Both the position numbers and the translations under genes were made by a program. From Mycosarcoma maydis (Eukaryota > Basidiomycota > Ustilaginomycetes > Ustilaginales): a DNA stretch of 64,000 bases. The stretch spans positions 1,798,001 through 1,862,000 of the forward strand of contig NC_026479.1 of NCBI RefSeq assembly GCF_000328475.2, in the 5' to 3' direction. This document shows positions 20,311-31,582 of this stretch, piece after piece. Each line of letters starts with the position of its first letter. Positions within the stretch are counted from its first letter, which is position 1. The notes below the pieces were generated by a model. It worked only from the letters and a program-made list of their open reading frames with translations. It was not told where the DNA came from and did no database searches.

Positions 20311-21420
20311 TCACGATTTTTCCACTGCGGGAAGAGTACCTACGCTGACACTTAGCCTTTCAAAACCCTCCTTTCGTCTCGTCTCCCACTCGTCCAAGCC
20401 CCAGTAGCTCTTGGACATCCACGCTTCATCTTGTGTCCCCTTTCGTTCGGATTCTGTTCTAAATTGACGCAGCAGAGCTGCTTTCTTAACGAGTTTTGCA
20501 TCGGCCTTTTTCGAGATGGTGTGTTTGCCCGTCTTGGCTCTGTACGCTTGACGTTCCTTTTCGAGATAGCTGACCCGCAGTAGCTCTGCTTTTTCCCAGT
20601 TGGAGCGCGTCTCGGGTCGAGTGCCGTATCCAGAAGTAGCGATCACCAACCACGGTGGGATGGTACGTCGACCTGCTTTACAGACGTACCTCGAGATTGA
20701 AGTGCAGTACAGCGTCTCGCCTTGTTCCAATTTTTCCGTCGCTGAGCTTGTCTCTTTGGGGCTAGAGGATGATCTGTTGACCGAGACAAATCGACCGACG
20801 ACGTACAGCCACTTGTCGTCCCACGATTCAAAACTCATCCTCACCTTGTATTTGGCAAGAAGCGGGATCTCGCGATGGAAGTTGAACGCCGATCCACCGA
20901 GAGCGACCCACCCTCCGTCGTAGTACATCTTCAGGAAGCGTGCCGAGTTGTGTGCCATTCGAGTAAAGTCGAGCGATTTACTGTACGAGGAGTTGGAGAG
21001 GTGGCCGTTCCAATCGCATTCGTCAAGCGTGGCAGTAAAAGTATACGAAGACGTGTCGGAGAAGATGTCACGGCCGAGCGGGAGGCAAGAGAGCTTCAGC
21101 TGAGGTGTGATCGAAGCGTGAGTGAGGGCAGAAGAGGAGCGAGAGGACCAATAGGATCGGCTGCGAACGACGGCTTTGATGGCAGGATACAAGACGCGGA
21201 TATGCCAAGCGAAGGGTGTCGATCGAATGTTGGTGATGACAATCAGTCCCAGAAGCAGTCGAAGCCAGACGGGCGGATTGATACGAATGGGCTCGACGAG
21301 GAGCGACTTGGCCGTCGTCTGCCCCCACGGCGTGAGGATGATGCTGAGCGCGCCGAGGGGGGCGGCGAGCGATGTGATACTCATCAACGTAGCGCGTTTG
21401 GACGTCAATGACACGGTCAT
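20311..21420 (-). CDS. Thioesterase-like (hotdog fold, THEM6-type) membrane protein
   Basis: 369 residues from ATG 21420 (MTVSLTSKRATLMSI); a longer in-frame reading to 21516 begins with a non-ATG codon. Two hydrophobic segments lie at about residues 12-30 and 50-66. The hotdog domain follows with DECDWNGHLSNSSYSKSLDF, HNSARFLKMYY, VALGGSAFNFHREIPLLAKY and KVRMSFESWDDKWLYVVGRF. This is the pattern of the thioesterase-like superfamily seen in fungal THEM6 relatives, in which the Asp/Trp-Asn-Gly-His-Leu-Asn motif marks the active-site helix. The substrate is unknown, probably an acyl thioester at a membrane. The C-terminus is highly charged (KKADAKLVKKAALL). Confidence 0.7.
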   Translation of the reverse strand: MTVSLTSKRATLMSITSLAAPLGALSIILTPWGQTTAKSLLVEPIRINPPVWLRLLLGLIVITNIRSTPFAWHIRVLYPAIKAVVRSRSYWSSRSSSALTHASITPQLKLSCLPLGRDIFSDTSSYTFTATLDECDWNGHLSNSSYSKSLDFTRMAHNSARFLKMYYDGGWVALGGSAFNFHREIPLLAKYKVRMSFESWDDKWLYVVGRFVSVNRSSSSPKETSSATEKLEQGETLYCTSISRYVCKAGRRTIPPWLVIATSGYGTRPETRSNWEKAELLRVSYLEKERQAYRAKTGKHTISKKADAKLVKKAALLRQFRTESERKGTQDEAWMSKSYWGLDEWETRRKEGFERLSVSVGTLPAVEKS

Positions 21421-22911
21421 GGTGTCTTTGATTGGCCGCGCGCTGTTGGTTACCAGACTGAATCTTGAATCGTACCTCGTGTCGTCGCCGCAGAGCAGCC
21501 GTCTTCTTATAACCAACCATCCGGAAATTAGTCGCAGAGTGCGTCGAGAGCAAACAAAACATGCATTTTTTGCGGTAACTCACGCAAGGGTCCAATCGTG
21601 AATCGTGAATCGCGAATCTTGAATCGAGAATGCGTACATAACATGATAAAGCCAAAAAGAAAATTTTCGGCCACGAATCTTGAATCACAACATCATCGCG
21701 TGGACAGACTGCCATTCTACACGCGGTGGCTAGTGTCCCTGACTCGCAACCGGCATCCGGCAACCAACTTAAATCCGGCCCCGAATCCCCCATGTGCTGT
21801 ACCAGAAAGTTTTCTTCTTGGGGTTGTTTTCTGATTCCCAACAACTGCAACTGTAATATGGGCCAAAACAAAAAAATCAAAAAAAAATCCGACGCGGTTG
21901 TTGTAGTCATTTCTTACTGCGTGCTGCGTCAGAGCGAAATACTTCACGGAGGAACCTCGCAAAGTGAGTCTCAAAGTCGAGGTTGTAGACACGCTTCGGA
22001 TTTCGGTCAAGGTGCGTCACTCCCAACATTAATGCCGCGATTCGCACTCTCTCTTCGCTTTATAATGCGCCGGCTCGTGTCACACAGCAGCAGCCACAGT
22101 GACGAGTGTCACAATCACGAATCGTGAACCACGAATCACGACCGATTCAGCTCGCACAACGACCAAATCGCCGAATGCACGCTTCGGATCTTCCGATGCT
22201 GACACGCATCTTCCCAGCCCTTCGTGCTCATTACGTCTCACCGTGGTTAAACATACTGATCAGGCTGAACGTAGGAAATTCTGTAGGTTCTTAGCCGAGC
22301 TGTCAATCGAAGCCATCAGACTTGAACCGTAACCTCTGTCACAGTGTCTAACTAAAGCCGTAAGAGCAACCAACTCATATCAGCCTTCACGTACATGCCC
22401 TGCACGTCAACAACGTTCCGTTTGATCAGGCGAGTAAGTTGAGCTCATATTCAACGTCGCTGTCGGCTGAAGAACCACTGTGTCAAGCACGACAAAAAAA
22501 ATAACACGCTGAACAGCAAACAGCACGGTTCATGATCAAGGAGGCGGGAAGGTGGTGCAAGAGCCAGATTGCTTCCGGTGCTTGGTGTACAGAGATTCCT
22601 TTCTATGTGACTGTTGCTGTCAACATGCTGCTTGACCTTGGGATTTCTTTATTTCCGCTGTATGAGAATCCCATGAATAGACCCTTTTCCGTGTTCCGTG
22701 TTCCGTCTTCCACATTCTCACGATATCGCGTGTCGTGCGTCGCAGTGTCGCACGTCGGCTGCACCTGCTTGTTAGGCCGATGCAACATTACCCTTGATTA
22801 ATTTATCTGTAACTCGTGACTCGTGGCTTAACCCGAAACTTGCTTCAAATCGTGAATGAATCGTGAATGAATTCAGGGTTGTGAATCTTGAATGGGGACA
22901 GGGTCCCCAGG
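21421..22911. other. 1.5-kb spacer with dispersed repeats
   Basis: No gene recognised. Repeat copies at 21593-21632 (five degenerate units), 21676, 22108-22142 and 22846-22890. Several A-runs near 21870-21890. Confidence 0.5.
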
Positions 22912-24414
22912 CTATGCGGTGCGAGTGCAACGATACCGTCTGAGGATCGCTTTACCAGCATACCAAGCGATCAAGATAGCAGCAAAACCTCCGACAATGC
23001 AAGCGCCAATGATACCCGAGGCGTCGTTGGCCTGCTGCCAGAAGAGCCACCATCGGCCTTCAAGGCCGCCGTCGTGGGTCTCGTCCTGCTTTGCTGCTGC
23101 GCGTGCGCATCGATCACAGTTCTCGCCGATGAGTCCCATGAGCGTGATGATGGAAATGGCGAATGCCAGCAAGATCGAGAGCAGAGTGAGGAGATGGGAC
23201 AACGTGGAAGAGGTACCGCGATCCGAGTGAGCCAGATCGGCATTCAAACCAGCATCGCCTGCATCATCACTGTCCTGCTTGCCATAGCCGGGCGTATCAA
23301 TCTTGTTGTCTTGCTCGTCTGCAGCCGAAGGTAGGCTCGAGTCTTGCAGCGAGCGGTGCTTTGAAACAGGCGCTGAAGCATCCTCCAAGAAGCGCAGCCG
23401 CCCAAGCCAAGCGAACCTCGTTGCAGTGCTGCCGTCGGCGGCTTTGTTCGCAGGTGCAAGGAGCTCACCAGGGGCGTAGGCATTGATCATGAGCACCGAG
23501 TCGAGACTGTCGACCAGAGTCATTCCGGCGGTGAAGAGGAGAGCGAGCAGGATAATAGTGGCATCGGAACGAGTGGTGGCGTTGTCAGGCAAGATGGCCT
23601 GGTCCGACTCGAGCGAGGTGTCTTGCACCTGCGTGTTGGTTGCACCTGCAATGCCGAGAAGGGCAATGGACGAAGCTGTATCGAATCCAAGTCCAAAGAG
23701 AATACCGACTGGATACAACTTGTACGGACGGTCGACGAGTCGGAAGAGTGGATACGCGAGTCGTGTAAAGATGCCCTTGAATCGATGGTCTTGGACTTGA
23801 TCCGGCTGATCAGCTTGCTTGTTGGCAGCTTCGGTGTCAGACACGGTTTTGTCAAGATCCTGTACCTGACGAGCTTCGTGCTGCTCGCGAGACTGAGCTC
23901 GATACCTGCGAGTGGCTTTGATGCTTTGAAAGAGCAATATCGAGTTGATAATGGCAAACAGAAATAGCGTGGAACCAGAAACGGCAGCACCGACAATGCC
24001 GCCTACTGAGCTGATCTTGCCGAGACGATCAACAATGCCAAGACTGATAGCGATGGCACAGATGACGGCAATGACGATGGTCGAATGGCCTAGCGAGAAC
24101 CAAAGACCGCATGTCACCGGTCTGCGTGGTCTCACCGTCCTAGCTTCCGGACTTCCGGTAGAATAGCTGAGAGAGACGATACGACGAGTGGCGTTGTCGA
24201 TGACAGAGATGTGATCCGCGTCGAGTGCATGACGAAGGCCGAGTGTCCATGCCAGCAGCGAGAGGGTCAAGAATCGAGTGCGATGGCGAAACACGATGGC
24301 AGCCACTACCCAGAGCAACGCATTGACAGCGATCTCAGCTGCGATGAGTAGAATGCATCTAAGCAGCAGCGTGGGCCGCTTGCTTGGCCGCCATCGCCAC
24401 ATCTCTCCAAACAT
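22912..24414 (-). CDS. NiCoT-family nickel/cobalt transporter
   Basis: 500 residues, no intron, from ATG 24414 (MFGEMWRWRPSKRP). It shows the signature motifs of the family: LGLRHALDADHISVIDNATR (the HX4DH metal site in helix II), GLWFSLGHSTIVIAV, LFGLGFDTASSIALLGI and TAGMTLVDSLDSVLM. About eight membrane segments can be counted. The loop between the two halves (residues ~170-220) is hydrophilic and long, and there is a charged cytosolic loop before the last two helices. NiCoT permeases take up Ni2+ and/or Co2+, in fungi mainly to feed urease. Which metal is preferred cannot be read from the sequence. Confidence 0.93.
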   Translation of the reverse strand: MFGEMWRWRPSKRPTLLLRCILLIAAEIAVNALLWVVAAIVFRHRTRFLTLSLLAWTLGLRHALDADHISVIDNATRRIVSLSYSTGSPEARTVRPRRPVTCGLWFSLGHSTIVIAVICAIAISLGIVDRLGKISSVGGIVGAAVSGSTLFLFAIINSILLFQSIKATRRYRAQSREQHEARQVQDLDKTVSDTEAANKQADQPDQVQDHRFKGIFTRLAYPLFRLVDRPYKLYPVGILFGLGFDTASSIALLGIAGATNTQVQDTSLESDQAILPDNATTRSDATIILLALLFTAGMTLVDSLDSVLMINAYAPGELLAPANKAADGSTATRFAWLGRLRFLEDASAPVSKHRSLQDSSLPSAADEQDNKIDTPGYGKQDSDDAGDAGLNADLAHSDRGTSSTLSHLLTLLSILLAFAISIITLMGLIGENCDRCARAAAKQDETHDGGLEGRWWLFWQQANDASGIIGACIVGGFAAILIAWYAGKAILRRYRCTRTA

Positions 24415-24718
24415 GGCGTTGCTGCGGTGACAATGATGTTGACAGTGATGTGATTGTCCAAGCAAGAAACGGGATAGAGCGCAGCGTGATTACAAAAACG
24501 AGACAACCAACTTGGGCTTCCCGCCGACGATCGCTTCTTATCCTTTTTTTTTTCGGCATCCCGCCCGCGATAACGGGTGAAAAAGGTGGTGGTGAAACGA
24601 TTTGCGTATCTGCGGCTGGATTTTCTTGGCGCGCTTCTATGCAGCGTTGACTAGCTAGATCGGGTTTTGCGCCGACCGTTCACGTTGTTGAACAAATCAC
24701 ACGTCTCTCATGTCTCGT

Positions 24719-24762
<44 letters not shown>

Positions 24763-25079
24763 CTCCTTCTGATTGGTACATTCGCTGACTACATATGCTT
24801 CCAATTCGCCCTTGTCGGTCGCAAGGTCTGAAGAGAGTCTCTAGCGCGATGCACCAAGCCGGTCAATATACCGCAGCCACGCCGATCAATTGTGAATATC
24901 ATTTGAAGCAAGGACGAAGCACGAAGGATCGTGGATGCTGTTCGGTCACATCCGATGCGTGTACATTTGCATGTTGGCTTCTATTGACTGAGCCGTTTCG
25001 ATTGGCTGGATCCGACTCTGCCTTGGTTTGAGATTCGTGATTGCTTCTTTTGTCGTCCGCTGCAGAAGGCTCGTCTGCT
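24415..25079. other. Spacer upstream of the NiCoT gene
   Basis: 665 bp with the NiCoT promoter on the left and the 3' end of the FAD oxidoreductase gene on the right. It contains a GATAA core near 24569, a CT microsatellite and one ATTCGTGATT copy near 25033. No gene seen. Confidence 0.45.
24721..24760. repeat. CT dinucleotide microsatellite
   Basis: About 19 uninterrupted CT units; likely length-variable between strains. Confidence 0.9.
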
Positions 25080-26480
25080 CTACTGCCACAAATCATCAGT
25101 GCTGAGTCCGCGTCTGGTCCACATGTTGGTCGAATTGAGATCGATCGATCCGCTGTCGACCTCGACCAGCTCGCCCGCCATCGTCTGTCGAATCGCTCGA
25201 TCGATTCCCAGAGAGACCTTGATGGCTGGTGGTGTTGGCTTGTACTCCTCCAGCTTCATCGCTTGGCCTTTGTTATCGATGAGAGCCAGAATGTTCTTGG
25301 CAGCCACCTCGGCCTGGTCCCACGCTGTATGTCCTGCATTGATCGCCCCAAACGCATCTGCAGCATCGCCAATCACAAAGATGCGCTCGTTAGCCGACAG
25401 CTGCAGTGTTGGCTCTACTTTGGCCATGCCCGAATCGTTCAACGATGACGCGCCCAGCAGCGATGTATTCGGCGTTTGACCAAGGCAGAACAACTGTTGA
25501 GCACCATCACCAAAGTTTAAGAACCAAAACTGTCAGCCTCTTGTTCACTGGCTTGTCCTCTGCGAACCCCACTTACGGTAAGATCACCTTGAAGCTCGCG
25601 TCCGTCAAGCAGCTTGAACCTTTTTTTATCCTCGCTCACCGTGCTCAGATCAACTCGGCTGCCAAGTGCAAGCTCAACTCCAAGCTCTTGTAGCCTTGCA
25701 GCCGTCTTCTCGTGCATCCATGGGTCGAATCGAGGCAGCAGCTGTGGACGAGAGTGGGTCAAAGTCACCTTTTTCGAGCTACCATAGGTAACGGCAATGT
25801 CAGTTGCCAATTCTAACCTCACCCAACAGATCGTGGTACAGTGGTGCGCCAAAAAAGTGCAATCGTATCTTGGTCAGCCTGGCACAGCCCCAGCATGGGA
25901 AAAATCAAAGAGCACGATCGATCCAATACTCACGGACACCCAACGCTCCACCGCCGACAATGACGATCGATTCGGCCTTTTCGATTCGATCCTGCGCATC
26001 TCTGAGCCATTTGACGCCCATCATTTTGCTGCCGTCGTGCGTGTTGACATGTTCGCTATTGCTCCATACATTGATCGGATCTGGAAGATGGCTGCCCAGC
26101 GCATACACGAGAAAGTCCCAGTGCAGCCACTGCACACCCGACTGCTTGTCATCAATCAGCTCGTAGGACACTCGGCGCTGCTCCTGGTCGAGTTCCAACA
26201 CATTGGCATGCAAGAGCACGTGTTGATCTCGTCGATCCAGTGCGGGCTTGAACATGTTGGTGTAAGGGATGAACACTTTCTGCTCATGACCGCGCACCAC
26301 GCTCATTCGTGGAAATGCATACAGATGGTTGGCATGAGTGTTGCGCTCCAATACGACAACGCGCCAGTCCTCTGGCAAGCTTGCGACGAGCACTTGGATG
26401 GCTCGATGCCCAGCGTAGGATGCTCCTAGAACCGCGATGGTCTTTTGTTGGTTAGACTTGAGGCTGAGATCGATCGTCAT
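25080..26480 (-). CDS. AIF2/AMID-like FAD-dependent oxidoreductase, probable member of the siderophore cluster
   Basis: Minus-strand exons 26480-25934, 25812-25577 and 25493-25080, giving 398 residues. It has an N-terminal FAD Rossmann motif (TIAVLGASYAGHRAIQVL), a mid-protein NAD(P)H Rossmann motif (SIVIVGGGALGVQLATDI, rebuilt across intron 1), FCLGQTPNTSLL, and the second FAD motif ERIFVIGDAADAFGAINAGH. This is the layout of AMID/FSP1-like NAD(P)H oxidoreductases. The start is uncertain: the frame is open upstream of 26480 and encodes a hydrophobic stretch, but no ATG is found there. A perfect ATCAGATAA lies at 26957, about 480 bp upstream, as in the fer genes. By position next to fer7 it may be the gene named fer8 in U. 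maydis, but I recall that only loosely. A role in siderophore iron reduction would be speculation. Confidence 0.75.
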
Positions 26481-27422
26481 CGCGGCGAACGCTGCGAGCG
26501 CAACAAGGACGGTGATCAAGTACAAGATGGCGACGCTCCAAACTCGGGTGAAGAGATGCAAGGTAATGGACGCGGCAAAGATCTTCTGTGGCGGTGAACA
26601 AGGTAGGGGTAGTTTCAGTGAGAAGGAATCGTGAATGACCCCTTCTCGCTGACTACCCGGGCGCAGCCGCCACTCGACTAGACACTTGCCAACTCATTAG
26701 ACGCCGCAAGAAGGGATCGACTCGTCACTCTGCGACTCTTGCGAGATGAACGAATTTTTTTGCGTCGCGCATGCGGCATAAGCGACTATGACTTGAACAG
26801 CGTGTATTGCGCTGCAACTGCAATCGTGAATTCGTCTCGCTCGGCTCTACGCTTGCTGCCAGGAAGCGCATCTTCGCAGCCAATCATGCCGCTTCGCTGC
26901 CCACGCTGAGTTTCAACCAGCACGCGGTCACACTCACAGACTCGTAGCCGACTTTAATCAGATAAACAATGTGAATAGCTTGGACAAAATAAAAATTAAA
27001 CACGCAGCGAGTTGCTGGACACCCAGTTCCTGTTCGGCACAAGCCTCCCGTTCCCTAAATGCAAGCCAGCGCAACAGCATTCGGCTTTTTCACCACTCGC
27101 TTAACCTACTGTACCTCTGGACTCAAAACAGCAATCACGAATTACCCTTGCGTCTGAGAAGCCTGACGCCTCGACAGACGGTCAGAATGCCTGGTTGGTC
27201 CGATTTAGTTGCTAAAAATTCGCGGCACACAGCGCTGTTTGGCACAATCACCACTCGTTTCATACAGGCCAAGGGACTTTCATTGCGGACCAAAAAAAAA
27301 GTGAACTTTGTGCAACAATCGTCGCCCTTTTCCTTCACTTCGAGACCATCCCAAACCAAAAATTCTGATGTGCGTCCACAGACCAGAGGCGTAAGCGGAG
27401 CGCAAAGAAGCCAACGCGACCA
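26481..27422. promoter_or_regulatory. Promoter region of the FAD oxidoreductase
   Basis: 942 bp between the oxidoreductase start and the fer7 stop, both on the minus strand. It contains one consensus iron-GATA site (26957-26965) and dispersed repeats near 26629, 26821 and 27131. No other gene recognised. Confidence 0.5.
26957..26965 (+). promoter_or_regulatory. Iron-GATA (Urbs1-type) motif ATCAGATAA
   Basis: Perfect match to ATC(A/T)GATAA, the extended consensus of fungal siderophore GATA repressors such as Urbs1/SreA. It sits upstream of the FAD oxidoreductase. Confidence 0.6.
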
Positions 27423-29498
27423 TTACCAGAGCCAAGAGAGCCTGGTACCCTTCGCATACTTGACATTCTTCCGGTTGATTTCGGCATTTGGGTTGTCCTC
27501 GGCACTCTCAATGACTCGTCCCGAGTTGTCGGTGCCGTCGACCGCGTTCTGCGTCTTTCCGAGGTAGTAGTTGGGCATCAGCAGACCGGCAAAAAGCGGG
27601 ATGAAGGCCAGAACAAGAGCAACGATAAAGATGGGCTTCATCGTCTTGCTGAAAGCTTGATTGATCTGGTTGCGAAGTGGCGTGTTCCAGGGATACGATG
27701 TCTTGATAGTAGTAGGACTGTTGTAAGCCCTGCTCTGTTGGGCCGGCGTCAGGTTGGTAGCTGCAAGGTAGTCTGGGAGCGTGCCCGTCCAGATACCTGC
27801 GGCGATGGCAGAACCGATAGCACCGCCAAGACGAGTCCATAGAGCCAGCTGAGAGATGATCGAGGCCAGATCCTGATGCGGTACCGAGGCCTGCGAAGCG
27901 ACACGAGTGCCGACGACTGAGCATGCACCGCCTAGAGAGTTGAGGATCTGTGACCACGCAACCACCATGGTGGTGAGGTTGCCGTTACGACCATACAAGT
28001 ACAGTCCCATAGCGACAATTCGGATCACCAGACCACCGATCTGGAGGAACTTGTAGCGGTGGAAGATGCGCAGATAGAAGCCTGCTGCAAGACCGAACAC
28101 CGAGAGTGCACACGTTGCGAGCGCGTTGACGACATAGCCCCAGTTTGCGGTTGACAGATTGGTACCGACGAGCACAAACGAGCCGTAGTAGGTAGATCGT
28201 GCGTTACCTCCCATAAAGTAGAAGATGTCGATAGTGACAGCGAGCAGGAAAGTTCGGTTGTACCACACTCGCTTGTTCATCACCGGGTGGCTGGCGAGCA
28301 GGATCTCCCAAGCAAGGAACATGCCAAGAATCACACCGCCGCAGACAAACATGGCGATGATTGAAGGGTTACGCCACTGCTTGTCGGCATCCTTGTAGAT
28401 GCTGAAGGGAACGAGGAGCAGGGAGAACGACAATGCAAGCAGGAAAAGTCCAACGAGGTCCATCTCTTTGCAGAGCTGGACCAGGTTGGCGAAACGGTCC
28501 CGCAGAGAGTCTCGTTGAACCTTGACGGTTCCTTGCTCCTGCGCACGTCGCGTCTCGAGGCGACTGGAAGCAAACGACAGCTCGCCAGCCTTTTGAGCTT
28601 TGCGATCGACGTACATGAGCACCAGGATGATGGGCGCAACGCAGACCGGCGCCATGATGGCAAACATGCCATACCCCCATCGCCAGCCTTCAGGACGACC
28701 CGTGTTGAGTCGGGCTTGAATCAAGTTGCCGACCCAAGGAAGAACAATGAAGGGTGACGAGGTCAATGCCGTCACCACACCTCGCCACTCGAGAGGGCTC
28801 AAGTCAGCGACGACAATGTCGGTCACCAAGTCGAAACCTGCCTGGCCAACTTCGGTGATGATACGTCCCACAGCGAAGGCAGCGGGTGTCTGGGCCGAAG
28901 CGACGACAACAAAGCCAATCGTGTAGAAAACGGCAACCAAAAAGTAGGCAGTCTGACGCGAGAAAATATCGCAGATCTTAGCAATGAAAGGCTTGGATAC
29001 TGCGTCTGTCGGGTTAAAAGGTCAAAAAAACAAGGGTCAACAGACATGCAACTTGATTGTAGCCAACCTGACCAAAACCGATCAAAGGGATGGGTACTTA
29101 CTGAGGATGGCTTCGACCGTTGCAATAACACCGAAAAGCTTTGCATGGCTACCCAGAGTTCTGGTGGCGTACAGCTGGTAAGCGGCAGTGGTCGACTGGT
29201 CCAAAGCAAAGCAGATGGTAACTGCGGCCAAGCTCGCATAGACGGTGTACACAATCGGACTGTTGCGTGGAAAGATGCGGTAGAGCGCTTCGATACGTGT
29301 AACACCAGGCTGTTGGCCCTCACGTGCGCTCGAAGCGTCAGCATCACGCACAGCGCTCACTCGATCTTTCTTGTTCAACGAGGTGTTCCCGTGAGCAGAA
29401 ACGGACTGGTCAGCTGCAACCTCGTCATCCTTGAACGGCGAGCTGTTCTCGGACGAGGAATCGCGACGCTCGGGTTGGTCTTGAGCTTGGTTCGACAT
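27423..29498 (-). CDS. fer7: Siderophore-iron transporter, MFS (SIT family), Fer7
   Basis: Exons 29498-29102 and 29005-27423 on the minus strand, giving 659 residues; the donor is GTAAGT and the acceptor CAG, with a 96-nt intron. The N-terminal ~85 residues are hydrophilic cytosol-type sequence. The membrane domain then starts at IVYTVYASLAAVTICFALDQ, and about 14 helices follow, including AFAVGRIITEVGQAGFDLVT, LSPLEWRGVVTALTSSPFIV, PEGWRWGYGMFAIMAPV and NGNLTTMVVAWSQILNSLGG. The family fingerprint of fungal siderophore importers (SIT/ARN) is the Gly-rich helix 4-5 region and the LxxRG loop. Such carriers take up ferric siderophores at the plasma membrane. Its promoter holds an ATCAGATAA at 30479. 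The name follows U. maydis fer7, next to the ABC transporter fer6. Confidence 0.9.
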
Positions 29499-29621
29499 GA
29501 TGGCAGATGATTGGGGCCGCTACTACCAGTAAAGCGCCGTCTGCCGGAGGAAGGGAAGGAATTGACCGATGGAAAAAAAATCTAGGAAAGAAACAACGGG
29601 AGGTTGTTCGCAAAGTGGACT

Positions 29622-29630
29622 GTATATAAG
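29622..29630 (-). promoter_or_regulatory. Possible TATA box of fer7
   Basis: Minus-strand CTTATATAC lies about 125 bp upstream of the fer7 ATG. The element is near-symmetrical, so orientation is set by the neighbouring gene only. Confidence 0.35.
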
Positions 29631-30476
29631 TCCTCTCTTGAGCTAGCAAAAATTTGACCTTGAAGTGTTTAGTAAATCGTACACAAGCCTGAAAAAGCCG
29701 AATCAGCTGAACAAGATACCTTACACTACCATGCGGCGGCAAACTGTTCCGAGCCTCCTAAGTCTATCTAAGCGGTTCCTTGCAGCGAAACATGTCAAGG
29801 CCATCAAAACTCAAGTTCGTTGACAAGACTCTTTGGTAGATCAAACCTTGACGAATCAAGTGTCGAGTGTAGACTCGCGAAGAAGTAAACCTCCAACCAT
29901 GCCGGCCATGCTGGAGAACGAGAAAGTTTAATTTTTTTCCCGCTAGTATAGCCTTCCAACCATGGTATCGATCGAAAAAATCCTTAGTTTGAGCGAGACA
30001 AAAGACGGATGAAAAAAATTGTCTCGGCATGTGGTACGCACCAACAGAGCCCTGAGGCTCGAATGTGCTCTGGCCCTTTTCCGGCACCAAGTCGGTTGAG
30101 CAAGAAAAGAGAGAGGTATGTGCCTGCATTCGGCTTGGGGAGAAAGCCAGTAAGAAGGTGAGCCTTAGTGAATCACATATGGGGCCACTCTTTTCTGATT
30201 GGACTCTCGAAGATTTGCATGACTGAAACAGTGCAGAGTAGCTTGAACAATGCAAATGGACAAGGTTTACCGAGATGGGTCGTCCCTCGGCGTCTTGCAA
30301 GGAGGAGGAACAATCCCGTTTTCATCCGATAAGCGTCAAGTCTGTCTTTCACCCACTCGCTTGCACCTAGCTGATATCGTAGGGCCATCACTCGATGGGA
30401 AGCTCTTAGTAGAGCCGAAGCGGCAACTCGTCGGTGTCCAACGCAAAAAAAGGAAGGCAAAATTCCACAGCGAGGT

Positions 30477-30487
30477 TTATCAGATAA
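30477..30487. promoter_or_regulatory. Palindromic iron-GATA motif TTATCAGATAA
   Basis: Two overlapping GATAA cores, one per strand. The plus strand reads ATCAGATAA (30479-30487), matching the Urbs1/SreA-type consensus. It lies about 980 bp upstream of the fer7 ATG. Distant GATA sites (more than 1 kb) are known to act at U. maydis sid1. Confidence 0.6.
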
Positions 30488-31424
30488 AAGATGATGCGTG
30501 CACGAGAACAAAAAAGCAAGGCAGAATTGCAGAGCACCTTGCCGAGATATTTTTTGCCAAGCATAGATTGCACTCCTACCCATCCATCCACAGCCAAAGG
30601 CTGAAGTGTAGAACATTCTCCTAACTGCATTCTTTATTCGTGATTGTTGACGGACAAATCACCCTCAAGCTACAAGAACACGAAAAGAAAAGAAAAAAAT
30701 CGAAAGCAATTTAATTTACGAAAGAGGCGTCAGAGATCACACCCAGGTTTGCTGCGTTCAGAATGCCTAGCGAGAATAAACGAGCCGATTCACGAATCAC
30801 GAATCACGATTCACGATTCGTGTCTGGCTTTGGAACGACTCTCAAGAGGCCTTCTCAATGACTTTCTAGCGGGCGCAGTCGTGTTCACGTAGTATGCGAT
30901 CAAGCTTTTCCGTTCGAAAAGACATGATCGGCTCCGACTGGTCTGGCCACTCCAAACCTGCCTGCAATGTTGATATAGAACTTGACCAGTTCACGCGGCG
31001 TCGCCATGCGGTGGTGTCAATTTCTGACGGCGAGAACTTCTTGGCGTCACGACAGGACTCTTCGACAGCCAATCATTTCATCCTAGGATCAACTCAAATT
31101 GTTCAAAGAGGCTAAGCGAAGTCGCATAAATTTCCCATTTTCTCCATTTCTGGGGGGGATTTCTTAAAGCAGTTAGTGGTAGCAACGAGAGGCGATGGCG
31201 CTGGTGACTTGAACAGAAGTCGACTTCTTTTTGTTCACACGCAGCTTGGCTTTTGGATGTTGTCTTCTGCCATGAATGAAAGGAATGGTTGATGGGTATC
31301 GACCGATACAAATGTTGCTAGACATTTTAGTTTGTGACTGTATGTTCGGTGCACGAGGAAGCACGGCTAAGGCGAATGAGAGGAAGCCAAAGCGTCTGGC
31401 TACTGGTTGACGTGAAAAAAAAAC

Positions 31425-31442
31425 ATCTCTCTCTCTCTCTCT
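31425..31442. repeat. Short CT repeat
   Basis: Nine CT units just downstream of the fer6 stop codon. Confidence 0.7.
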
Positions 31443-31582
31443 GAAGAGACAGCTCTAATTCCCATTCCTAGCAGACAGAATGACAAACACACATGACTGA
31501 AGCAGTTAGATCAACCTTCCGTATTTTGAATTATCAAGACATTGTGGTCCACAACAGAGTCATCGAGGGTCACCAGCCGCGC

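Larger units (their letters stand above)
29499..31582. promoter_or_regulatory. 2.1-kb fer7 upstream region
   Basis: Upstream of fer7 and downstream of fer6. It holds a TATA-like element at 29622, a CCGATAAG core at 30326-30333, a palindromic TTATCAGATAA at 30477-30487, a dispersed-repeat cluster at 30788-30822 and a CT run at 31425-31442. Several open frames (for example 30173-30616 minus and 30250-30624 plus) overlap one another, have no domain, and are not called. Confidence 0.5.

Noticed and set aside
30173..30624. Overlapping open frames on both strands between fer7 and fer6
   Set aside because: They overlap each other on opposite strands, span the palindromic GATA site and show no domain. 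Treated as fer7 upstream region.
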